Assembly (NCBI RefSeq): GCF_039541235.1 | Contig: NZ_BAABFV010000001.1 | Location: forward strand, 248,001 to 312,000 | Length of the DNA: 64,000 bases | Origin: Kangiella marina | Lineage (GTDB): Bacteria > Pseudomonadota > Gammaproteobacteria > Enterobacterales > Kangiellaceae | Direction: 5' to 3' | Shown here: piece after piece, positions 1-9,035 of the stretch | Layout: each line of letters begins with the position of its first letter | Position numbering within the stretch: position 1 is the first letter of the stretch | Translations under genes and position numbers: made by a program | Notes under the pieces: generated by a model | Told to the model about the DNA's origin: nothing | Databases searched by the model: none | Seen by the model: the letters and a program-made list of their open reading frames with translations, nothing else

Positions 1-1
1 T

Positions 2-469
2 AACATGAAGGAAAAAACGCTCAGATATCCCGGCCATGTGGAAGCGATTAGAACACTAAAACACAGCGGCTTTTTCGATAAGGAACCTGTGACTGTGAAT
101 GGTATGGAAATTAGTCCGTTAGAATTCACATCGAAAGTTTTGATCAACGAGTGGAAGCTTAAGCGTAAAGAAGAAGAGTTTACCATCATGCGCGTACACA
201 TTCGCGGCATCGAGAATGGTAAGCGCAAAGAGTACATTTATGACCTGTATGATGAGTACGACAGCATTAAGCAAGAAACCTCAATGGCTAGAACCACTGG
301 GTTTACAGCGAATGCCGTTGCTACCCTGATACTCAAAGAAAAATTCGACAAAACCGGCGTTTATGCACCTGAGCATATCGGTGGCCACACAGATTGTTGC
401 AAAACGGTGATTGACTACATGGAAGAACGTAAAGTACGGTATCGACTTGAAGTAAATAGCTTGGATTAA
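2..469 (+). CDS. Saccharopine dehydrogenase, C-terminal part (5' end outside window)
   Basis: The reading frame is open from the window edge, so this is the last ~155 residues of a longer protein; the ATG at 5 is unlikely to be the true start. The C-terminal signature of saccharopine dehydrogenases of the LYS9 type is visible: a SMARTTGFTANAVA stretch (near residue 93 counted from that ATG) followed by a GVYAPEHIG motif. The family interconverts saccharopine and aminoadipate semialdehyde plus glutamate in lysine metabolism. The downstream aminoadipate-semialdehyde dehydrogenase fits a lysine-degradation role. The EF-hand gene starts 29 nt after the TAA stop and is probably co-transcribed. Confidence 0.8.
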   Translation, partial: NMKEKTLRYPGHVEAIRTLKHSGFFDKEPVTVNGMEISPLEFTSKVLINEWKLKRKEEEFTIMRVHIRGIENGKRKEYIYDLYDEYDSIKQETSMARTTGFTANAVATLILKEKFDKTGVYAPEHIGGHTDCCKTVIDYMEERKVRYRLEVNSLD

Positions 470-498
470 GCTAACCGTATAGCAAAATAAGGAGTTAT

Positions 499-738
499 AT
501 GAAGCCATTAAGTGAAGAGCGCGTTGAAGAAATTAAAGAGCACTTTAAGTTTTTTGATCGCGATAATAACGGTCAGATCGATGTCGAAGAATTTGGAGAA
601 CTACTGCAAGTCTTATCGCCAGATGCAGGCGAGGAGCAAATTCACAAAGGTTTTTCTCTGGTCGATACCGATAGCAGTGGTTATATCGACTTTGATGAGT
701 TTTTAGAATGGTGGAAAACCTGCTGGTGGGAGTTTTAA
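499..738 (+). CDS. Small EF-hand calcium-binding protein
   Basis: This 79-residue protein holds two canonical 12-residue EF-hand loops. The first is D20-x-D22-x-N24-G-Q26-I-D28-x-x-E31 and the second is D56-x-D58-x-S60-G-Y62-I-D64-x-x-E67. Both end in the bidentate Glu, so both should bind calcium. It has no signal peptide or membrane segment and should be cytosolic; the C-terminus is Trp-rich (WWKTCWWEF). An AAGGAG ribosome site lies just before the ATG. The gene sits 29 nt after saccharopine dehydrogenase, suggesting one transcript. A functional link to lysine degradation is only positional. Identity as an EF-hand protein is certain; the role is unknown. Confidence 0.9.
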   Translation: MKPLSEERVEEIKEHFKFFDRDNNGQIDVEEFGELLQVLSPDAGEEQIHKGFSLVDTDSSGYIDFDEFLEWWKTCWWEF

Positions 739-840
739 TCCGCCCACTCCTTGGATAGAGCCCCTGCTGTTTATAATGATGGAGGCTCTTCCCCATCCCT
801 CTAGCATGTATTCTAAAACTGCACACCGAACAACCAAAGA

Positions 841-857
841 TTAATTATTCTAATTAA
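841..857. promoter_or_regulatory. Perfect inverted repeat, candidate operator (distal)
   Basis: TTAATTA-TTC-TAATTAA is a perfect 7-bp inverted repeat with a 3-nt centre in the 308-bp gap before the aldehyde dehydrogenase gene. It sits 54 bp upstream of a second palindrome of the same design. The paired arrangement suggests a dimeric regulator, perhaps Lrp/AsnC-like given the AT-rich form. The rest of the gap shows only a weak AGAGCC/GGCTCT hairpin near 758-790. Confidence 0.4.
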
Positions 858-910
858 AAACCCAAATACCATAGACTTTACTTGAATAACTTGTCCGACC
901 AGGGGCGAGT

Positions 911-929
911 TTGATTAATCTTTAATCAA
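911..929. promoter_or_regulatory. Perfect inverted repeat, candidate operator (proximal)
   Basis: TTGATTAA-TCT-TTAATCAA is a perfect 8-bp inverted repeat with a 3-nt centre, 118 bp upstream of the aldehyde dehydrogenase start. It shares the arm-3-arm layout and a GATTAA/TTAAT core with the repeat at 841. It is probably a binding site for the regulator of this catabolic gene. No transcription factor gene is adjacent in the window. Confidence 0.45.
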
Positions 930-1046
930 GTGACCTAAAATCTACTGGCGAAATAGCAATTCTGGTGGTAAGGTTGCTGCGCAAAATTGAGATACGGAAT
1001 TGTATATTTCTAACACTTTCACGTATTTAACGAATTAGGGGTTTGT

Positions 1047-2567
1047 ATGGATTTTTTAAACGAGTTAGGTATTAAAGCCGTCAACCAATCAGCAAGTTGG
1101 GGTGAAGGCTACACCGACTCTCAAGATGCAGGCATTATTGAGTCAATCAATCCTGCAACTGGCGAACTCATTGCAAAAGTCCATACCTCATCAGAATCAG
1201 ACTATGAAATGGTCATGCAAAATGCGGAACAGGCTTTCGCAGAGTGGCGCATGGTCCCTGCTCCTGTTCGTGGCGAATTAGTACGCCAAATGGCTGACGC
1301 TTTGCGTGAGCATAAAGATGCGCTGGGTAGCTTAGTTAGCGCTGAAATGGGCAAGATCAAAGCTGAAGGCGACGGTGAAGTTCAAGAAATGATTGATATG
1401 GCTGACTTTGCCGTGGGCCAATCGCGCATGCTTTATGGCAAAACCATGCATTCTGAACGCCCCGAGCATCGGATGTATGAGCAGTGGCACCCGCTTGGTG
1501 TGACTGGCGTTATTTCAGCTTTTAACTTCCCTGTCGCTGTTTGGTCTTGGAATGCATTTGTGGCAGCAGTTTGTGGCAATACGGTAGTGTGGAAGCCATC
1601 CCCTAAAACACCTCTTACAGGTGTTGCGGTTCAGAATATTTGCAACACTGTCCTTGAGAAAAATGGCTATAAAGGTATTTTCTGCCTATTCATCGACAAT
1701 GAAGATAACAAGCTGTCTCAAAAGTTTATTGAAGACAAGCGCGTCAAGAAGATGTCATTCACTGGCTCCAGTGAAGTCGGCCGAATGGTTGGCATGAAAG
1801 TTGCAGAGCGCATGGGAAAATCCCTCCTTGAGTTATCAGGTAATAACGCCCTGATTCTTGATGAAACAGCGGATCTAGATCTAGCCGTTCCTGCCGTGGT
1901 TTTTGGTGCCGTAGGTACCGCAGGCCAGCGTTGTACATCGACGCGCCGTTTAATCGTGCATAAAAGCGTTGCCGATGAAGTGATTCCAACCATCTCCAAT
2001 GCTTACAAGCAAGTGAAAATAGGTAACCCATTAGATGAAGACACCTTGATGGGCCCACTTATTGACGAACAAGCGGTACAAAATTTTGAAAACACAGTCG
2101 CTAAAGCCAAAGAAGCTGGCGGCGAAGTGTTAGCGGGTGGTAAACGCGTTGAAGGCAATGGGCACTTTGTCGAGCCGACCTTCATTCGCGCTGAAAATCA
2201 CTGGGATATTGTGCAAACAGAAACCTTTGCCCCGATTCTTTATGTGATGACTTATGAAACCATCGATGAAGCTCTTGCGATGCAGAACCACTCTAAAGCG
2301 GGCTTGTCATCTGCAATCTTCACACGAGATATTAAAAACGCTGAGCGTTTCCTTTCAGCGATAGGCTCCGACTGTGGTATTGCCAACGTCAACATCGGCA
2401 CTTCTGGTGCTGAGATTGGTGGTGCTTTCGGAGGCGAGAAAGATACTGGTGGCGGCCGTGAAGCGGGTTCTGATGCTTGGAAAGCTTACATGCGTCGTCA
2501 AACCAACACGATTTTCTGGGGTGATACTCCAGTATTGGCTCAAGGCATTAAATTCGACTTGAGCTAA
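1047..2567 (+). CDS. L-aminoadipate-6-semialdehyde dehydrogenase (ALDH7 type)
   Basis: This 506-residue NAD(P)-dependent aldehyde dehydrogenase matches the antiquitin/ALDH7 family in length and layout. Visible features are the FTGSSEVGR cofactor loop, the general base E262 in LLELSGNN, and the catalytic C296 in [10 protein letters not shown]. The family oxidises 2-aminoadipate 6-semialdehyde (or its cyclic form, piperideine-6-carboxylate) to 2-aminoadipate. Following saccharopine dehydrogenase, this completes lysine conversion to aminoadipate. The bacterial equivalent is often called AmaB or Pcd. A terminator-like hairpin separates it from the leucine-dehydrogenase gene. The substrate is inferred from family and context. 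Confidence 0.88.
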   Translation: MDFLNELGIKAVNQSASWGEGYTDSQDAGIIESINPATGELIAKVHTSSESDYEMVMQNAEQAFAEWRMVPAPVRGELVRQMADALREHKDALGSLVSAEMGKIKAEGDGEVQEMIDMADFAVGQSRMLYGKTMHSERPEHRMYEQWHPLGVTGVISAFNFPVAVWSWNAFVAAVCGNTVVWKPSPKTPLTGVAVQNICNTVLEKNGYKGIFCLFIDNEDNKLSQKFIEDKRVKKMSFTGSSEVGRMVGMKVAERMGKSLLELSGNNALILDETADLDLAVPAVVFGAVGTAGQRCTSTRRLIVHKSVADEVIPTISNAYKQVKIGNPLDEDTLMGPLIDEQAVQNFENTVAKAKEAGGEVLAGGKRVEGNGHFVEPTFIRAENHWDIVQTETFAPILYVMTYETIDEALAMQNHSKAGLSSAIFTRDIKNAERFLSAIGSDCGIANVNIGTSGAEIGGAFGGEKDTGGGREAGSDAWKAYMRRQTNTIFWGDTPVLAQGIKFDLS

Positions 2568-2582
2568 CGGTTTACTTTTGAT

Positions 2583-2611
2583 GCCACATGTTTGATGTGG
2601 CTTTTGTTTTT
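2583..2611 (+). terminator. Rho-independent terminator after the aldehyde dehydrogenase
   Basis: GCCACAT-GTTTG-ATGTGGC forms a perfect 7-bp hairpin followed directly by TTTTGTTTTT. It lies between the ALDH7 and leucine dehydrogenase genes, only ~21 bp before the next start, so it may act as a partial terminator within one transcription unit. Confidence 0.7.
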
Positions 2612-2631
2612 CCTTTTGATAGGAGTTTTTT

Positions 2632-3666
2632 ATGGCGGTTTTTAACCTTCGCGCCTATGACGATCACGAACAAATCGTATTTTGCCGTGACGTAGAGTCA
2701 GGGCTTAAAGCAATTATTTGTGTCCATAACACAAACCTTGGCCCTGCGGTCGGTGGTTGTCGTATGTGGGATTATAATTCTGATGAAGGCGCTTTGATTG
2801 ATGCGCTTCGCCTTTCTCGAGGCATGACTTATAAAAATGCTATGGCTGGCCTTAACATGGGCGGTGGTAAATCAGTTATTATCGGCAACTCTAAGACCAT
2901 GAAGTCGGAAGAATTATTCCGTGCTTTTGGGCGTTTCGTTGATAAGCTGAGCGGTAAATACATTACTGCTGAAGACGTTGGTATCAACCCTCAAGATATG
3001 GCTGTCGTGAACAAAGAAACGAATCACGTACTAGGCCTAGAAGGCAAGTCGGGAGACCCTTCTCCTGTTACGGCTTACGGCGTATTCACAGGACTAAAAG
3101 CCGCGGTTAAACACCGTTTGGATCGTAATGATCTTGATGGTTTAAAAGTGTCAGTTCAAGGTCTTGGCCACGTTGGTTATTATTTATGCCGTCACCTGCA
3201 TGAGCAAGGCGCTCAGCTGATCGTGACTGACATCAATAAAGAAAGCGTTGATCGCGTTGTTGATGAGTTTGGTGCAAAAGCTGTCGATACCGATGAAATT
3301 TACCACCAAGAAGTGGATGTCTATGCACCGTGTGCTTTAGGCGCAACGATTAATGACAACACGATTCCTAAGATTCAGGCGTCAGTTATTGCTGGTGCAG
3401 CAAACAACCAATTGGCTGAAGATCGTCATGGCGATATCCTCATGCAAAAAGGCATTTTGTACGCACCAGATTACGTTATTAACGCTGGTGGCATCATCAA
3501 TGTATCGTTTGAAGAAAACTACGATCAGGCAGCAGCCTTAAAGAAAGTTGATGAGATCTATGGCACCTTAACTGAAGTGTTTGATGCATCAAAATCATCT
3601 GGTCGTCCGACTAACGTGATTGCTGATGAGTTAGCACGTCAACGTGTTGCAGCTGCTAAAAAATAG
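2632..3666 (+). CDS. Leucine dehydrogenase-like (Glu/Leu/Phe/Val dehydrogenase)
   Basis: This 344-residue protein is collinear with leucine and other branched-chain amino-acid dehydrogenases. The N-terminal catalytic domain contains [11 protein letters not shown] and the GGGKSVI motif with the substrate-binding Lys. The C-terminal Rossmann domain has [11 protein letters not shown] and NAGGIINV. It oxidatively deaminates branched-chain amino acids to 2-oxo acids with NAD. An AGGAG site lies just before the ATG. It would supply 2-oxo acids to the dehydrogenase complex at 56.6 kb and fits bacteria rich in iso-branched fatty acids; both links are inference. Preference for Leu versus Val or Phe is not readable here. 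Confidence 0.88.
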   Translation: MAVFNLRAYDDHEQIVFCRDVESGLKAIICVHNTNLGPAVGGCRMWDYNSDEGALIDALRLSRGMTYKNAMAGLNMGGGKSVIIGNSKTMKSEELFRAFGRFVDKLSGKYITAEDVGINPQDMAVVNKETNHVLGLEGKSGDPSPVTAYGVFTGLKAAVKHRLDRNDLDGLKVSVQGLGHVGYYLCRHLHEQGAQLIVTDINKESVDRVVDEFGAKAVDTDEIYHQEVDVYAPCALGATINDNTIPKIQASVIAGAANNQLAEDRHGDILMQKGILYAPDYVINAGGIINVSFEENYDQAAALKKVDEIYGTLTEVFDASKSSGRPTNVIADELARQRVAAAKK

Positions 3667-3680
3667 TCTTTAGCACGAAT

Positions 3681-3712
3681 AAAAAAAGCGAGCTCTAAGC
3701 TCGCTTTTTTTT
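3681..3712. terminator. Bidirectional rho-independent terminator
   Basis: GCGAGCT-CTA-AGCTCGC is a 7-bp hairpin preceded by seven A and followed by eight T. It can therefore end both the plus-strand leucine dehydrogenase transcript and the converging minus-strand gene. Confidence 0.88.
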
Positions 3713-3736
3713 ATTCCCAATATTCTCTTTCCCTGA

Positions 3737-4966
3737 TTAATCAATCGCGTACTGGAAGTACATACGATAAGCCGTTGACCAGATTGGATACTCCACCTGC
3801 ATTAAGAAGCACGTATAATCGTCACGACTGCATTTCGACATGGCGAATAATTCATCGACCAAATCATTTGCCATTGGGTAGCCCAGTTTTTGACTAAAGT
3901 CTTCATTAGGTCCTGAAAGACCAAGATCAGCTTCATCATGGAAACGATCAAACCACAAAGAGTCAGGACTTGTAATAATATTGATTAACTGTGAGCCACT
4001 TGAATAAATACCCGCGTTTGCAACGCTGCGCATGGCATATTTTTTATCAAGAAAACACAACAAATAAAGGTTTTTGGTTGGGTAGCGAGTATGGCTTCCA
4101 ATACAGCTTGCCTTTTTGCCACCATGGAATGGGCCCAGTTGCTCTTTCGGATAATTCTTGATCACACCAATATTGAGCTCAGAATGATTGTCGGTTTCAG
4201 TTGGAACCACCATCCAGTTTTCACCATGAGTGAAATCTCCAATACGATCAATAATCGATGGACTGGTTAATTCACGAATAACCGAGACATGCCCCAAGTC
4301 ATCGCCTTTATGATCGTTCTGAGAAATGACTTCCGGCTTTTCAAAATCCTAGGTGTTTTCACCTGGCACCACAGGGACCATCACTGGACGAGAATTTTCT
4401 GAAGCACGGCAGCCCTCGTAATAACTTAACGTAAACTGCTGAAGAAACTTTGAGTCCTGATCGTTTTCTTTAATGATACATGCGAAGAAAGAACTGTCCA
4501 TTGACTCGCCAGTTACAGCTTTTGCTGCTTCATATAAAGCAGCACGAGCGTCTCTTTTGGAGCCGGTTTTTTCAGTCGTCGAAGAACTTGACTCTTGAAT
4601 CAATTTTTTTAATGCCGAATGACTTCGTGAGTACTCATAAATTAAGTTTTCGAAACGCTGAACCACAGCTCTAGCATCGTCAATTAATTTTGGATTAATG
4701 CTTTTTTCTTGAGCTAGATCGATGAAGCCTTTAAGACCAGAAGGTCCTGGCAGAGAGTGGATAACTTCCAAACCATCAACAGCCTTATTAATGGTCTCAA
4801 CCATTCTTTGGCAAGTTGATTTGTTAGCAGCTAGCCATTTAGACATTCCCGTGATCGTCTTGGCATGATTCGGGAAATCATCAACGAGGTTTGCTAAACC
4901 ATTTTTAATGCGTTCTCCCTCACGCCCTATAAGGGATAATTCCTTACGAGATAAAGTCTTACTCAC
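3737..4966 (-). pseudogene. Unknown cytosolic protein gene interrupted by one in-frame amber codon
   Basis: A minus-strand reading frame runs from a GTG at 4966 to a stop at 3737 and is broken only by TAG at 4349-4351. The upstream part (205 residues) ends PVVPGENT. After the TAG the same frame continues DFEKPEVISQNDHKGDD and then 186 more residues, with no shift. The GTG start is preferred because GGAGAG lies ~5 nt upstream; the frame stays open another 64 codons upstream, probably by chance. Residues ~40-60 (MSKWLAANKSTCQRM) look like a helix-turn-helix, so a regulator is possible. I do not recognise the family. It could be a recent nonsense mutant, a readthrough gene, or two proteins (a weak TTG start exists at 4297). 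Confidence 0.6.
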
Positions 4967-5547
4967 ATTTCTCTCCAAACAAACTAAAAGCAAATATGCA
5001 TTTACGCAGTCATTATTGCACAATCCATGATTTACCTCACATTTTTTTTTATCTGATATGTAAAAGTTTGTATCAACTGATAATAGAAAATGCGGATTTA
5101 TCCCAATCTTACTCTTAAGTTGCTGTAAAGCCTTAATACTAAAGAATTTTAGAGCCAATCAGGTAACAAGTAACGCTGATAAACATGTAAAAAATACTGA
5201 CACTACATAGTCATTGGTAAATATATCTCAAAGTGGAATTTCTTGCTAGTGCAATTAAAGTATTTTTATTACCTTTTTACATACGTCACATTAATAACAA
5301 TGAACCTATTAGTTTCTATGCTCATAATTTATACAGATTTAATGCGAAAAGTATTGCATTTTTAGCCAAAAAGCGTATAAAGCACAGTCTAAATTGTGCT
5401 GGTTAATACAGTGTTTGACACAACCCTTTTATTCAAACACCAAAATGTCGATAACCCGTTGAACTATAACGAAAATTAGCCTGCTCAGTAGGTCTGGGAA
5501 GTTTCTATCGTTACGCCCCCAGAAAAATACATATACAAAGCTTGTTT
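4967..5547. other. AT-rich divergent intergenic region with inverted repeats
   Basis: This is non-coding space between the split minus-strand gene and speD, assuming the GTG at 4966 is the true start. It holds AGCACA/TGTGCT (5381-5400) and GTGTTTG/CAAACAC (5411-5440), two adjacent inverted repeats 100-165 bp before speD. A TTGACA hexamer at 5415-5420 lacks a good -10 at normal spacing. The repeats could be operators or a structured speD leader; nothing else is visible. Confidence 0.35.
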
Positions 5548-6051
5548 ATGGCTTCCCCATTAGAGGAGATTAAAGAAGTGTATAAAGACTTCGACTATAA
5601 CCAAGAGATTGATCCTACTGGCGCAACAGAAACTCATTGGCCTTCGTTTAAGAATGTTAATGAGAACGATGAGCGAAACGATCATTTCATACAACGTGAT
5701 GGCAAGCAGTTTGCTGGTACGCACCTGATCATCGATTTATGGGGCGCTTCAAAACTTGATGATTTACAAGTTATGGAGCAGGCTTTCCGTGAAGCTGTAA
5801 TCGAGTGTGGCGCTACCCTGCTTCATATCCATATGCATCACTTTACCCCGAACGGCGGTATTTCAGGCGTTGCTGTGCTTGCAGAATCTCACATCAGTGT
5901 TCACACATGGCCTGAGCGCGATTACGCAGCCTTTGATGTCTTTATGTGTGGCGATGCAGAGCCTCACAAAGCGACTGAAATTCTACGCAAAGCATTTTTA
6001 CCCTCTGAAGTGTCGGTAAAAGAGATTTTGCGTGGCGAAGTCCATAATTAA
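5548..6051 (+). CDS. speD: S-adenosylmethionine decarboxylase proenzyme
   Basis: This pyruvoyl enzyme makes decarboxylated AdoMet, the aminopropyl donor for spermidine. The self-cleavage site is the E113-S114 bond in LAESHISVHTWPE, where S114 becomes the pyruvoyl group; an active-site Cys is in FMCGD. At 167 residues it is a class 1 prokaryotic-type proenzyme with a ~45-residue N-terminal extension before FAGTHLIIDLWG. A TTG two codons upstream (5542) is an alternative start; neither has a strong ribosome site, and I prefer the ATG. speE follows 27 nt after the stop, so the two are probably one operon. Confidence 0.92.
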   Translation: MASPLEEIKEVYKDFDYNQEIDPTGATETHWPSFKNVNENDERNDHFIQRDGKQFAGTHLIIDLWGASKLDDLQVMEQAFREAVIECGATLLHIHMHHFTPNGGISGVAVLAESHISVHTWPERDYAAFDVFMCGDAEPHKATEILRKAFLPSEVSVKEILRGEVHN

Positions 6052-6078
6052 TCCACAAATTCAGTACGACGAAACGCT

Positions 6079-6927
6079 ATGAGCAAACGCTTTATTGAAA
6101 CGCTATACAAAACCTATGGCCAGAGTTTTATTGTCGACGAAATACTGTTTGAGAGTAAAACCGATCACCAGCATCTGATCATTTTCAATAATGAGCAGTT
6201 CGGACGTGTTATGGCTTTAGACGGCGTGATTCAGACGACAGAAAAAGATGAGTTCATTTATCATGAAATGTTAACTCATGTTCCTCTATTTGCTCATGGT
6301 AACGCGAAGCGTGTGTTGATCATTGGCGGCGGTGATGGCGGTATTTTGCGTGAAGTACTGCGCCACCCTGAAGTTCAGCATGTCACGATGGTTGAAATTG
6401 ATCAGGCCGTCGTCGATATGTGTAAGCAATACTTCCCGAAACACTCCGACGGTGCTTTTGACGATTCACGAGTAAACCTGGTGATCGATGATGGCGTTGA
6501 CTTTATCGTCAACAACTCAGAGAAGTTTGATGTCATTATTTCTGACTCAACCGATCCCGAAGGGCCTGGTGAAGTCCTGTTCAGCTCGCGTTTCTATCAA
6601 GGTTGTAAAAACAGTTTAACCGAAGGTGGCGTTTTAGCGACTCAAAACGGCGTCAGCTTTATGCAAATTGACGAGGTTAAAACCACCTTTAATCGTTTCG
6701 AGGGCCTGTTTAACGATCGCTGGTTTTATGCAGCACCAGTACCAACTTATATCGGTGGGATTATGACGTTGGCATGGGGTACTGATAATACAGCACTTCG
6801 TCAGCAGTCAATTGAAGCGATCCGAGAGCGATTTACACAGAGTAACATCAAGACCCGGTACTACACGCCGGAGCTTCATGTTGCCAGCTTTGCATTACCC
6901 CAATATGTTGTAGATGTCTTAAAATAA
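6079..6927 (+). CDS. speE: Spermidine synthase
   Basis: This 282-residue aminopropyltransferase moves the aminopropyl group from decarboxylated AdoMet to putrescine. The Rossmann-like core shows [29 protein letters not shown] and the catalytic-region [16 protein letters not shown]. The N-terminal strand domain includes [19 protein letters not shown] and YHEMLTH, as in bacterial SpeE. It lies directly after speD, and a terminator follows. Assignment is secure; putrescine as the acceptor is inferred from the speA-aguA-aguB genes just downstream. Confidence 0.95.
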   Translation: MSKRFIETLYKTYGQSFIVDEILFESKTDHQHLIIFNNEQFGRVMALDGVIQTTEKDEFIYHEMLTHVPLFAHGNAKRVLIIGGGDGGILREVLRHPEVQHVTMVEIDQAVVDMCKQYFPKHSDGAFDDSRVNLVIDDGVDFIVNNSEKFDVIISDSTDPEGPGEVLFSSRFYQGCKNSLTEGGVLATQNGVSFMQIDEVKTTFNRFEGLFNDRWFYAAPVPTYIGGIMTLAWGTDNTALRQQSIEAIRERFTQSNIKTRYYTPELHVASFALPQYVVDVLK

Positions 6928-6951
6928 AAGCATCACAGTGAGTGGCGAAAC

Positions 6952-6979
6952 AAGGCGGGCATCAAGCACCGCCTTTTTT
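6952..6979 (+). terminator. Rho-independent terminator after speDE
   Basis: AAGGCGG and CCGCCTT pair across a 10-nt loop, followed by a T run (6974-6979). It separates speDE from the speA transcription unit. Confidence 0.8.
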
Positions 6980-7095
6980 GTACCTGTAGAAAACGTACTA
7001 ATTAACAACACATTAGGTTTACCCTATTTTATCAATACATTAGCCTTTATACTGTGGAAAACACAGGGCTACATTGAACGGAGAAACAACAGCGC

Positions 7096-9021
7096 ATGAC
7101 TGTTAAAACAAACGATTGGTCAATTGAACAAGCACGTTCTTTTTATAACCTTCCTCACTGGAGCGATGGTTACTTCGATCTTAACGAAGGTGGTGATTTA
7201 ACGGTATCTCCTGATAAGAGTCGCCCAGAACTCACTTTTCCTTTGTCGTCTGTGTGCAAAGAGTTGCAAAGCCGCGGTTTTCAAATGCCCGCCCTGCTTC
7301 GTTTTGGCGATATCGTGCATAATCGCGTCAACAGCCTATGCCAGGCATTTAACCAAGCCATTGGTGAGCTGGAGTACCAAGGAAAGTATACCGTTTGCTA
7401 CCCGATTAAGGTGAACCAACAGCGTCGCGTGGTTGAAGAAATCGTGCAAAGCCAGTCAGCCATCAGCAAAGCAGAAAAGCAGATAGGCCTAGAAGCCGGT
7501 AGTAAGCCGGAACTGATGGCGGTTTTAGCGATGTCAGAAAACACTAACTCAACCATCGTTTGTAACGGTTATAAAGACCGTGAATATTTACGCGCCGCTT
7601 TAATAGGCTCAGAGCTTGGTCATAAAGTTTATATTGTGATCGAAAAGCTTTCTGAGTTGAGCTTACTATTGGACGAAGCGGAAATCATGGGTATCAAGCC
7701 CACGATTGGCGTGCGCGCTCGATTAGCCTCAAAAGGTGAGTCTAAATGGCAAACCTCAGGCGGCGATCACTCCAAGTTTGGCTTGTCAGCGAGTCAGATC
7801 TTACGCCTCGTCGAAACATTGCAAGAACGCGACCAACTCGATATCTTCCAGTTGCTGCACTTCCACTTAGGCTCACAAATTACCTCGATTCATGACATCC
7901 GTAATGCCCTAAAAGAGTGCGCGCGTTTTTATGCGGAACTGCATCAAATGGGCGTGCCTATTACTACTGTCGATGTCGGCGGTGGTTTGGGGGTTGATTA
8001 TGAAGGCACCCGCAGTCAAAGCCATTGCTCAATGAACTATACTCTTGAAGAGTACGCTTATAACGTGGTGAATGGCTTTTATGAAGTTGCGGCTGAGCAA
8101 GACTTGCCTCACCCAAATATTATCACCGAGTCAGGCCGTGCTTTGACAGCCCATCACGCTGTCTTAATTGCTAACGTGATTGATTCAGAGTCACCGATCA
8201 AACATCAGGTCGATGAGCCCAACGATGAAGCACCGACAGTATTGCAGCATTTATGGACGACCTACCAAGACTCATTAGAGGGTGATAATGATCGCTTGAT
8301 TCAAGCACACCACGATGCAGGCTATTACTTAAACGAAGCTCAAGGCATGTTCAGCCATCAAGTTTTAAGCTTGGCAGACCGTGCCGTTGCTGAACGTTTG
8401 CATCGTTTGATCTTGCTAAACATTAAGCAGCGTTTAGAGCCAGAGAGTCACGAGCAAGAGAATATTCTAGCCGGTTTGAATGAACAGCTTGCAAGCAAGT
8501 TCTTCGTTAACTTTTCTATCTTTCAATCGTTACCTGACGCCTGGGCGATTGACCAGATATTCCCAGTAATGCCATTAAAAGGCTTGCACGAGGAGCCCAC
8601 TGAAAGTGCGATTATTCAAGACATTACTTGTGACAGTGATGGCTTGTTGGAGCAGTATGTCAATAATCATGGCATTACTTCTACTATCCAGCTGCCAGAG
8701 TACCAACATGGTGAAGAGTACTTACTGGGGTTCTTCCTCGTTGGCGCTTATCAAGAAATCTTGGGCGACATGCATAACTTATTTGGTGATACGCACACCA
8801 TCGACTTACGCGTAACTGACAATGGTGAGCTTGATATTTACGGAACGGACTATGGTTCTGGTGTTGACGAGTTACTTGATTATGTCGACTTCGATGCCAA
8901 ATCATTGCTTGAGTCTTATCGTCGTCAATTAAAAGCGAGCAACCTTGAACTCACTCAACAACGCCAATATCTCGCTGAGTTACGCGAAGGTATTTATGGC
9001 TACAGTTATTTAGAAGACTAA
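7096..9021 (+). CDS. speA: Biosynthetic arginine decarboxylase
   Basis: This PLP enzyme converts arginine to agmatine, the first step of putrescine synthesis. It is 641 residues, the usual SpeA length. The PLP lysine is K105 in CYPIKVNQQ; the alanine-racemase-like barrel has HFHLGSQI and VDVGGGLGVDYEG, and the C-terminal barrel has the substrate-side C512 in ITCDSDG. The start is supported by a GGAG-type site ahead of the ATG. It lies 14 nt before aguA, which consumes its product. There is no signal peptide, so the enzyme is cytosolic. Confidence 0.95.
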   Translation: MTVKTNDWSIEQARSFYNLPHWSDGYFDLNEGGDLTVSPDKSRPELTFPLSSVCKELQSRGFQMPALLRFGDIVHNRVNSLCQAFNQAIGELEYQGKYTVCYPIKVNQQRRVVEEIVQSQSAISKAEKQIGLEAGSKPELMAVLAMSENTNSTIVCNGYKDREYLRAALIGSELGHKVYIVIEKLSELSLLLDEAEIMGIKPTIGVRARLASKGESKWQTSGGDHSKFGLSASQILRLVETLQERDQLDIFQLLHFHLGSQITSIHDIRNALKECARFYAELHQMGVPITTVDVGGGLGVDYEGTRSQSHCSMNYTLEEYAYNVVNGFYEVAAEQDLPHPNIITESGRALTAHHAVLIANVIDSESPIKHQVDEPNDEAPTVLQHLWTTYQDSLEGDNDRLIQAHHDAGYYLNEAQGMFSHQVLSLADRAVAERLHRLILLNIKQRLEPESHEQENILAGLNEQLASKFFVNFSIFQSLPDAWAIDQIFPVMPLKGLHEEPTESAIIQDITCDSDGLLEQYVNNHGITSTIQLPEYQHGEEYLLGFFLVGAYQEILGDMHNLFGDTHTIDLRVTDNGELDIYGTDYGSGVDELLDYVDFDAKSLLESYRRQLKASNLELTQQRQYLAELREGIYGYSYLED

Positions 9022-9035
9022 TTTTTAGGATACGT

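Noticed and set aside
4967-5158. N-terminal 64-codon extension of the amber-split gene
   Set aside because: The frame is open, but GGAGAG sits just before the GTG at 4966, and the extension is AT-rich without domain-like character.
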